This document shows, one piece after another, positions 56,240 through 64,000 of a stretch of 64,000 nt of DNA. The notes under the pieces were generated by a model. It ran no database searches, had not been told where the DNA came from, and saw only the letters and a list, made by a program, of their open reading frames with translations. The DNA is from Oscheius sp. JU75 (taxonomy: Eukaryota; Nematoda; Chromadorea; Rhabditida; Rhabditidae). The stretch is taken from assembly GCA_037178855.1 (NCBI GenBank), contig JASJZC010000006.1:2046001-2110000 (forward strand), given 5' to 3'. Each line of letters opens with the position of its first letter. Position 1 is the first letter of the stretch. Both the position numbers and the translations under genes were made by a program.

Positions 56240-57240
56240 TAGCTTGATTGAGACTCTTGCTTCTGTTTTGCAAAGTTTTCTTTGAAAAAAGCTAGTTTCA
56301 ACTTTTGCTTTTTGGCAATTAGAAGTTTTTAAACAAAAAGTTGTAACTTTGACAATAGAAAAATTGTAGGTTTCAACTCTTGATATTACTGTCTGGTGGA
56401 AAGGAAGGTAATTCCATGGTGGTTTGTCACCTAAACCAGGGCTACTCTTTTCTGGGGACTCAAGTGACGGGCATAGTTACCACTCTGTTCGGTCCGTTCT
56501 GCTAGTCCATCTACCCTCGACCCATCTCTGTCACCTGCTCGCATATCAACCATCCAGTCGAGCTACCAAATTAGACATCTCATTCTCTATACAAAAATAG
56601 GGAAGTCAGTCAATACATGAAAGTGTTCTGGTAGTGTACTTCCGTATGTCTCATTGACCAGAAAGATTTCTTGAAGGTAATGACAAAGAAACGAATCAAA
56701 AAATCGAGATGGCAAACTGTTTCATGCTTGCAGAACATCGTAAAATCCATGTGCTCTGAACATTCCCGGCTCAGGCATGATTTCTATATAAGTTTCAATC
56801 TTTGGGTATAGGAGGATAGAATTATGGAAATTGTTCCGTTGTCATCGAACATCAGATTACTACCGTCTCCTTAACCTTATAGCAACAAGTTGAAGCACTA
56901 AAGAATTCTACTCAACAGCGTATCAATTATTCGGAGGCTGTAATCACGACGACAAACAGCTGTTGAGAGAACAACATAATCGCACAAATTGTGTTACTGG
57001 TTCATCAAGGGTTCTCTTATTCTCTTTTCGCCGCTCTCCAGACACTTTCTGCGTCCAACTTTTGTACTGTATCTTGTCCAGTAACACCTTGTATCGATTC
57101 ATAAAAGTCCTTTAGTTTTTTGGTGAAACATACAAAATAGTAGGCTGATAGAAATATTCTGTATATTTCACGAAATTCATATATACAGAGTGCGAATAAA
57201 GTGAACGTCTTCCTGCTAAATTGAATCAAACAATGTTCAG
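56240..57240. other. Divergent promoter region, transporter / receptor
   Basis: About 1 kb with no gene. The last 120 nt (57120-57245) are a repeated leader sequence also found at 39235-39360 before the pseudogene copy. It contains TTTCACGAAATTCATATATA and may include the receptor promoter. Confidence 0.45.
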
Positions 57241-57245
57241 GACTC

Positions 57246-60200
57246 ATGGACCCGTTCGCAGACTTCGGTATTGAGCCGAAAGATCTGATTACTGGGTACA
57301 TTTCCGGCGTCATCAGTGCTTTAATTGTTCCAGTTCAGCTTATTGTGCTCAAGGTGAGAAAGACAGAGATAGACTCTTCCTTCTTCTCTTCCAGGCTCTG
57401 TTCACATATAAAGATCTTTGGAACAATTCTTCATACCGTCTCCTTTTCCGTCTCATCTTCCTCGAAGTCCTTCAAACTAGCGCTCTAATCCTAACTTCTG
57501 TCTTTACAATCTACCCAAACCTCGCCTACGTGGATGTACTTCGAAAAGTATGGGTAACCCAAAACCTACAAGTTTTTGAATTATTCCAGCTCTGTTCAGT
57601 CGTCTTGAGCACCTTCTTCCTAATGAACTTCGTCCTCATGTACGAGTTGTCAATCCTGAGAATCCTAGTGGTTTGCAAAAAGTGTCTGCCGGACAAGCTG
57701 CCTTTTCCTATCTTGGTAAGTTCCTTTTTTTTCGTGATTTGGTTATAAGGAAGTTTCGCTTTAGGAAAACGCTGAGTTCAGGTAATTGTGTAGAAAACAA
57801 TTTTTTTCCAAACGATATCCGTATTCTACTGTATCTATCGGGACTTGCTCTATAAGTCTGTAAGATAAAACAAAAATGTAGCACCACTATTCGCCCGATG
57901 AGCATGTTGAGGATCGATTATTGGAATTTGAACAGAACCGCTACTTAGAGGCTGACGAGGAATATGAATATCTTATTATCGTATTTGGTTACAACTTTCA
58001 CCCATAACCAAACTAACAACATGTAGGAACAACTATAAGAACAAGTGTTTCAGTCTGTCTAGATGTTCCGCATTTTATAATTTCCACAGTTTTAAGGGAT
58101 CTAAACCAAATTAAGAAAGTCCTGCAAATTTGGTAAACAGGACCAATCTGAAAAGAAACAAAATAAACAGACCTGAACCATGTTTCGTTACAGACTGACA
58201 ATCGAGATTTGGTCAATTGAAAGGGACAAAACAGTTGTACTCGTACGTTAGTGTCGAGAGTGAAAAAAAAACCTTACCATCTCGACTTCGACTAACATAA
58301 CGTTGTACTGGTTTTTTGTTTCAAAGGTAACCAATATCCAAATGATGATTTCAAACTTGGTCAATCCTTTGTTTACAGTAAAATTTCTTTGTGTTGCAAA
58401 TCTTCACCTTCGAAAAAAAACATTTGTACTGGAATTTTTCACCTAAGTATTGGGAGTGAAACAAAGAAAACATTACTATAACTGTTCAACTGCGAGGATA
58501 AAAACCGATTTCTTTATTTCTTTTTTCGTCGCGTGACTCATCTTCACTGAAAACTGAAAATGGCCGTAACTTGTATTTCTCGTTGGATTCGAAGCAAAAA
58601 AAAGAGAAACACTAAAGTACGGCCATCAGTGGAAACGGGTCTCGCGACAAACATCTAAAGGACTCCGTCTTCAGCTTCCCGGCTGAACAGACTATAGTAG
58701 CTGTACACTTAGCCTACGTGCTATTTTCGATTGCTCTTTGGTGTCAGCTAAACCAAATGATTTCCACTATTCCTTAGGTTGATGAAACCCAACTTTTTTG
58801 GTTGCAGCTTCGAGTGATAGTCTGGCCAAGACTACAAAAACAAATGACTACTTAGAGAACATTCCACTTCAGCTCTTCGAGATCCTCTGTCTTCTCATCA
58901 TTCTTGGTCTCTCCGTCCCTGTCTACATCAACGAATCGATGTGCTTCGAGGGTGGAGACTGGTATTACAACGATGAGGAGGACATCTTTGCTCTGCTTAT
59001 CGACTGGGCCGAAGTTTTCTTCTGTATTCCTATGCTCTTGGTCACCTACTGTGCCTACTTGATACTCATTGCCATGGTATACGGGGTAGGTTATTCTTTT
59101 CGGGCAAACATGTTTCAAGAAATAGGATAAAGAAGAATCTGTTTTGACCGAGTATTAGAGGTTGGCAATGCGTTATTCTTGTCACCGTTGTATTTCCGAT
59201 GTTAAAATCTGTTTGGGAAAGTGTTTCAAAAAAATTTCAAAGAAACAATGTATAGAGCCAGAATATTAGTCTCGTCGATAGCTGTAATCCTCTTCATCGA
59301 AGACCAAAAAGAAGATGTTACGTAGAAACCAGTTATAGAGTTCTTGCGAGAGTCTCGCCACTTCGACGAGCGCACCTTGAGAAATCACTTTTATAAATTT
59401 TTGGCACATCGAACCTTGTATACTTCCCACCAGATCCGTTTTTTGCATTGTCTGCCATATGTCCCTAGTGTTGAAAAATACTCTTTGACGCAATTTTTTC
59501 ACAAAAAAACATTGGCAGAAAAGTACAATAACTAACGCATACCCCCTCTGGAAACAAAAATGTTTCAAAGAAGCAGTATACCAAGTCAGAGCAACATTCT
59601 ATTCGATATCTGTAGAAAAGGTTTTCATCGAAGACTAGCAATGAAAATGTTTCAAGGATTTAACGCTTCAGGAGAGGCTCCGAGCAAAAATTATTTTCAA
59701 CATGTCACTCAGAACGAAATGTGTAACGAGAAATGTTTCTAAATGTTTCAAGGAAACGATCTATATAGACACTGAACTAGACTTACTAGTTCCGCTTTTT
59801 TGTCATTCATAGAAAAATAAAAAAGAAAAACTTCTTTCTGTTCGAAACTTGCAAATCTTAAATGTTTGAAGAAAACTTATATAAAGGCATTATGGTTGGA
59901 TTTTTGCTCATTTGCTTGTTTCATGTGTCTTTCGAGACTGACAACTTTGATACTAAAGTCCCGCGCTCTCTTTCGCGAATCAACGATATTTTCTAACTTA
60001 CAATGCTCCGTAGCTAACCTTTTTTTTAAACTTCACTTTTACACTTTCATAAAGCAAACTTTTGTAGTGGCACTAACAAGGGTTCTCACTATCGCCGTGC
60101 ACTCAAAGTTGGGAGTATGATGTTATAGTCTTCCGAGAAACAATAAAAACCGTTGGGATTTTAAAAAATGCCAGAATGCCAAAGCAACTGAACTGTAAAT

Positions 60201-60786
60201 CCGGTTGTAATTGAACTAGTTATCAATCTGTAGAAATCTTACTTTTGGATATCATTGTTTCGCCATCATAATGTTTCAAAAGGGCTATTTATAGAGAGAC
60301 TGACAGTTTCTTCAGTCACCTGACGTCAGAGACCTTCCAAAACATTTTCCAGAAGAGAAAACGTTTCTCCGAGAACTCCAGTTCCAAGCAAGAATGGCTC
60401 CTCTTTCTACAGACCACTTTCATTACCGTCTACTACATTTTCCTCATCTATGACTGGCATTTCATTGGTGGGCTTCCACTGTCAAGTAATTGGAAAAAAT
60501 TGTAGATACCACTGAAACTCACAAAGTAATCGGCTATCCTTTTGAGATTATCTCCTCGGTAATGTGGGGGACGGCCTACTATTGGAACTCGCTACTTCTA
60601 CTCATTTTCAATCGGTCAGTGGTAGATTATGTCTGTGTCTCTGTCCCTCTGTCTCCCTGTTTCTTTCTTTGTCTCATTGTCTCTCTGTCTCTTTGTTTTT
60701 AACGGACTTTTTTTTGTTTCAGAACAGTGCGGAACCACATCTTCTTGAGGAAAAAGAAAACGGCTGTCATTGTCAGTACAATTTGA
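57246..60786 (+). CDS. 7TM chemoreceptor-like protein
   Basis: Seven exons: 57246-57353, 57395-57547, 57590-57715, 58873-59085, 60413-60467, 60506-60614 and 60723-60786, giving about 275 aa. Seven hydrophobic segments are evident: YISGVISALIVPVQLIVL, LIFLEVLQTSALILTSVFTI, VVLSTFFLMNFVLMY followed by ELSILR (DRY-like position), ILCLLIILGLSVPVYI, FCIPMLLVTYCAYLILIAMV, ITVYYIFLIYDW, and EIISSVMWGTAYYWNSLLLL followed by IFNRTVR. The layout and the final IFNR fit the nematode serpentine receptor (Srx/Srt-like) class; the exact family is uncertain. It is probably in sensory-neuron membranes. Intron 3 (1157 nt) and intron 4 (1327 nt) are filled with repeat-like DNA, while intron 5 is only 38 nt. It is the intact parent of copies at 39.4-41.8 and 43.2-44.5 kb. 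Confidence 0.75.
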
Positions 60787-62209
60787 CACTCTTCAAATAA
60801 TTATGTTTCACGCGGAGTCCAAACATTCTACCTTTACACATTCTACATATGCAAGGCGTCTGCGACACAAGTCAACTTTAATCTGGGATAACACTTGACA
60901 ATGTTTGTGGTCTTTTCTGTCAAGACAAGTCAAACTAATGCAAGAAGAGACTAAACAGTATGGCAACACGTAATCTTTGGTAATGGTTCTTTGAGCCGTT
61001 CAAGATTACATCGTTTTGTGATAAGGTTCAGTGTTTGATAAGGAGACAGAGCTGGAGGAAGCGCGGTTCATATGTTCCGAGTGACCATTGCGCCGCCCTT
61101 GATCCTGAAAGGCACGAAAGCCAAATAAATAAGCTATTTTGGAGACGATGAAGAATACGGTACACATGAAATGGGATATCGGGAAAAGACAGAGACATAG
61201 AGATAGAGGGGTAGACAAGATAAAGGGACATAAAGTCAGAGAAATAGAGAGATGGAAACACTTCGCAACAGGTCTACTGTTTCGTGTTTTTATTCTGCTT
61301 TTATTTATAATTTAATCATTCGACAAGGTCCAAATTAGGTTCCACTACTTTTCTACCAGGTCGTTTTGATATCTGTTTGTCTCTCCAGCTGTGTTTTCGA
61401 GCACACCCTCCAATCTCTCCCCTCGGCTGGTTGACCGCCGTCTGACACCGGTCGAGCGCCTTGACTAATGGCGGCCGAAGAAAGTTTGAGGTGACTAATG
61501 GCGGCGAAGAAAGAGCCAGGCAAGAGATAGGGAAACCCCTTGAAGACCATATTTAAAGATTGTGTTGCTGCCGAAGGAGATAACGGAACGTCCTGCAACA
61601 GCTGTCTTCTATCCCTTACCCACAATGGCCCACTTTAAAGCCTGGTGGAACAGCCAGGTTGGTGCTCTCCTTAGTCCACGTTATAGCCTGTTCAGTCTGT
61701 AATTTGCAGTCCTTTAACCATTGTTCGTTGCGGAATTCATATGTAAACGTTGAATACTCAGCCAAGCTGCCTAGTTTTTGCTTTACTGGATCGCAAAATA
61801 CTAAGTTTGCTGAATGATTCCCCCGACGATATTTTAAAGGCTGGCTAACATACAATAGCTGGTCCAACCTGCTCATTGTATGTTTTCGATAAAGATCTCT
61901 TCATCTCATCCTCTCTCCCAGACTCTTAGAAATTACGCCTCATTGACTTCCCCCATTTCCTATGTTCACATTGTTTACGCAAGCTAAAGAGTCTAAAATG
62001 ATGACTGAACAAGCGGACAAAACGACTACAACTAAAGGGAAGCTTATCTTCTATCTATTCCTGGAGAAACACTTCTATCGCGCTCTCTCCCTCCCTTTAT
62101 CGGCAATATTTTGACCAGTCGCCTGGAATAGTTTGATAAGCTTGTCGCATAGTTCTGCAGACGCAACAGTTTGTGGTAAGCCTAAGAATGCAAAAGCTTT
62201 TATCAGTCA

Positions 62210-62400
62210 TGGTGCCGCCACTACTGGTCATATATTTTAGTGCTTTTTATGTAAATGCCGTTTCTTGAGTTTAGGAAAGAGTGGGTGGTTGAAAGTAGTT
62301 GAAAGTTCAAAAGCCTAAAAAGAAGTTGGGCAAAGGAAAATGTCTCAGTCTATTTCTCTCACTGTCTCTTCGTTTCTGTTTCTCGCTTACTATGTGTCTC
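62210..62400 (+). repeat. Dispersed repeat, copy 2
   Basis: Partner of 22917-23150: GAGTTTAGGAAAGAGTGGG, then GGTGGTTGAAAGTAGTTGAA, then CT-rich sequence. Same strand, with small gaps. Confidence 0.7.
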
Positions 62401-62582
62401 TGACAGTCTCCCTGTCTCTTTGTCTCTCTGGTTCTCTCTCAGCCTATCGCTGTTTTTGTCGGTCCCTCTGTGCGTCTATGTCTCTGTCTGTCTCCTTGCC
62501 TCTCTGCCTCTCTCTTTCTCTCTCTCTCTGTCCGTACTTCTGTGTCTCTGCCTGTCTCTGTTTCTCTGTCTTCCTCGGTTTC
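62345..62582. repeat. TCTCTGTCT-rich polypyrimidine tract
   Basis: An imperfect array of TCTCTGTCTC-type units with no regular period. Similar tracts lie at 3050-3260, 38490-38530, 53500-53570, 54450-54580, 55735-55835 and 60625-60700. The open frames inside it are compositional artefacts. Confidence 0.9.
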
Positions 62583-62772
62583 GGATTGATGGATTCTGTG
62601 GCCGACTCTGTTTCTTTATTTGTCTGTTTGTTTGTCCGTAGCAAAGCAGTGATCTAAAAAAACTTTTTTATTGTTGTTGCAAATTGTTGCGACAATAACT
62701 CAGAATAACGATTTTATTTCTTAAAGATAGAGACAGTGAGAGTGACAGAGAGACAGGCAAACAGACAGAGGC

Positions 62773-62875
62773 AAAGATATCTGAGAAACAAGCACGTACA
62801 AAGAGACACGTGTCTTGTACAAAGAGACACGTGTTTTGTACAAAGAGACACGTGTCTTGTTTCTCAGATATCTTT
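62773..62875. repeat. 21-bp minisatellite between inverted arms
   Basis: Three units of GTACAAAGAGACACGTGT(C/T)TT, each with a palindromic GACACGTGTC core, lie between 20-bp arms AAAGATATCTGAGAAACAAG (62773-62792) and their exact complement (62856-62875). Confidence 0.9.
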
Positions 62876-63003
62876 TCTCAGATATAACATCTATTTTTTC
62901 AAGACGAGGCGTGTGTGTCGCTCGTGCACGGTATTCATGCACGCATTCATGCCCCGTAAATATAATAGTCATCAAATTTTTTCTGTAACTTTCAGAATTT
63001 CAG

Positions 63004-63159
63004 CTTCCTTCGTTAATTCAAGAGGTGGAAGAAGCGGCACAAATTCGCTATCTTCAACAGCGCCTTCTAGAAACCAACAGAGCTCTGGAGCACATCAGAC
63101 GAGAAGAAGAGCGGCTTCGGGCTCTGATCCGCGAGGAGAAGAAGCTGAGAAGACTGTAA
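63004..63159 (+). CDS. Last exon of a coiled-coil protein (partial)
   Basis: After TTTCAGAATTTCAG the plus strand encodes 51 aa rich in Glu/Arg/Leu with a heptad pattern (LPSLIQEVEEAAQIRYLQQR, then ALEHIRREEERLRALIREE) and a stop at 63157-63159. No matching upstream exon was found before it, so it may be a terminal exon whose partners are far away, or a remnant. Confidence 0.45.
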   Translation, partial: LPSLIQEVEEAAQIRYLQQRLLETNRALEHIRREEERLRALIREEKKLRRL

Positions 63160-63339
63160 ACTGTCTGTTCTTCCTCACTCATTGTAAATGCTTGGATATA
63201 CTGTCGACCGATAAATGATTCGAACAACTGCCAGACTTTTCCGGGACCAGCAACACGCGCTATAGCGTCACAACAATAACAGTAACCTGTGAGGATATGG
63301 CAAACGTGAACAGATGGAGAAGAGTCTCGTAGCAAAATG

Positions 63340-63625
63340 TCTTGCCTGTTGGAAAAAATGGTTCACCTTCTTTTCGTCTTCCAGCTTCACGGTGTGGTAA
63401 TAAGCATCGAAAGTCTTTCTCATCTCTCGCTCTTCTTTCATATCATTCTCCCGAACTTCCTTTTGATGTATCTTCCTCTTCTCCAATCGACAGGAAGTCG
63501 CTTCGGCGGGCTCGCTGCCTCTTAACTCGGCTTGATAGAGCAGCTGATTGTCCAGTCGGGTTCATCTCTCTTCGGGAGACTCATTGGTTCGAAGAGCCTC
63601 TTGATACAGCCGGAGGAATAGGTAT
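63340..63625 (-). pseudogene. Charged helical frame with an internal TGA
   Basis: The minus strand reads LRLYQEALRTNESPEER, TGA, then in the same frame NQLLYQAELRGSEPAEATSC, EKRKIHQKEVRENDMKEERE and VKLEDEKKVNHFFQQ. The TGA at about 63569-63567 splits an otherwise protein-like frame. It may be a decayed exon or two exons with an unseen intron. Family unknown. Confidence 0.35.
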
Positions 63626-63884
63626 GTCATTTTTTTTCTGCTCTTCCTTATAGCTTAGAGATTCTCTTAACATTGTGGAGACTTCAGATCTTTAGCCAAC
63701 AGTTTTTTTTTTGGAAAAGGCTCCCTTAGTACTTCTGCTTTTTTATTGGGAGTTATTATAAACGTGCCTATTTTTGTTGCTTGCCCAATAAAGCCGCTGA
63801 CCAGGCGGCGAGGCCGACTAGTAAGGAATAATTACCAGTTCCAGCACTAGGAATTTGCGGAAAACTGGGGAAACAAAAAAATTT

Positions 63885-63956
63885 GGGCCGAACCGGGAAT
63901 CGAACCCGGGACCTCTCGCACCCGAAGCGAGAATCATACCTCTAGACCATCCGGCC
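63885..63956 (-). tRNA. tRNA-Pro (anticodon CGG)
   Basis: A 72-nt minus-strand cloverleaf. Acceptor arms GGCCGGA / TTCGGCC pair apart from one G-U, discriminator C. The D region is TGGTCTAGAGGTATGA (A box). The anticodon stem-loop is TCTCG-CTTCGGG-TGCGAGA with CGG at 63924-63922. The T arm CCGGG-TTCGATT-CCCGG is perfect (B box). No intron. Confidence 0.97.
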
Positions 63957-64000
63957 ACTGTTCCGGAGAAATCGTACAAACTTCATGAACTCGCTCCTTT

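Larger units (their letters stand above)
60790..62990. other. Gene-poor region with low-complexity DNA
   Basis: A minus-strand frame at 61876-61616 (starting MSRLDQLLYVSQPLKYRRGN) is open but unrecognised. GGCGGC-containing near-repeats (GACTAATGGCGGC) occur at 61462-61510. No supported gene. Confidence 0.4.

Noticed and set aside
60468-60505. Frameshift or 20-nt intron in the receptor
   Set aside because: A GTGGGC donor gives a 38-nt intron that restores frame in the intact gene.
61616-61876. 86-aa minus-strand frame
   Set aside because: Open but without motif, splice context or paralogue; chance cannot be excluded.
62340-62657. Cys/Ser/Leu-rich frames that look like membrane proteins
   Set aside because: Compositional artefact of the TCTCTGTCT tract.

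Overview
The window looks like nuclear DNA from a nematode, most likely a free-living rhabditid; I cannot name the species. The signs are very short introns (often 34-45 nt) ending in TTTCAG, a start codon directly behind a TTTCAG (a likely trans-splice acceptor), a nuclear receptor with the CRACAAFFRR P-box common in nematodes, secreted multi-CTLD C-type lectins, a 7TM chemoreceptor-like gene and many Tc1/mariner remnants. Exon limits below were read by eye from splice motifs and frame continuity. Where I give a protein length, the exon lengths sum to a whole number of codons.

Left part (1-30 kb), mostly ordinary single-copy genes: a two-CTLD lectin (-), a broken cdc-48 N-domain fragment (-), a 13-exon AT-hook array protein (-), D-aminoacyl-tRNA deacylase (-), MSH6 (+) with mitoribosomal protein L49 (-) nested in its first intron, a nuclear hormone receptor (+) with what look like three alternative last exons, a mariner remnant with a foldback MITE inserted in it, and a coiled-coil/kelch-repeat gene (+).

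Right part (30-64 kb), a mosaic of duplicated and transposon-damaged DNA. A multi-exon gene of unknown function (-, 31.8-37.3 kb) has a partial paralogous block at 44.6-47.1 kb. An intact divergent pair, an SLC6-type transporter (-, 53.3-56.2 kb) and a 7TM receptor (+, 57.2-60.8 kb), has a decayed copy at 38.3-41.8 kb in the same arrangement. That copy carries an RTE-like LINE fragment. A third, inverted receptor fragment lies at 43.2-44.5 kb. A three-CTLD lectin (+) at 50.9-52.6 kb is intact. The right end has polypyrimidine tracts, a minisatellite between inverted repeats, coiled-coil exon fragments and a tRNA-Pro(CGG).

There is no operon-like system. Housekeeping functions (mismatch repair, tRNA proofreading, mitochondrial translation) sit next to fast-evolving environmental genes. 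The most notable signals are the AT-hook exon array, the alternative 3' exons of the receptor, and the segmental duplications that have produced pseudogenes.
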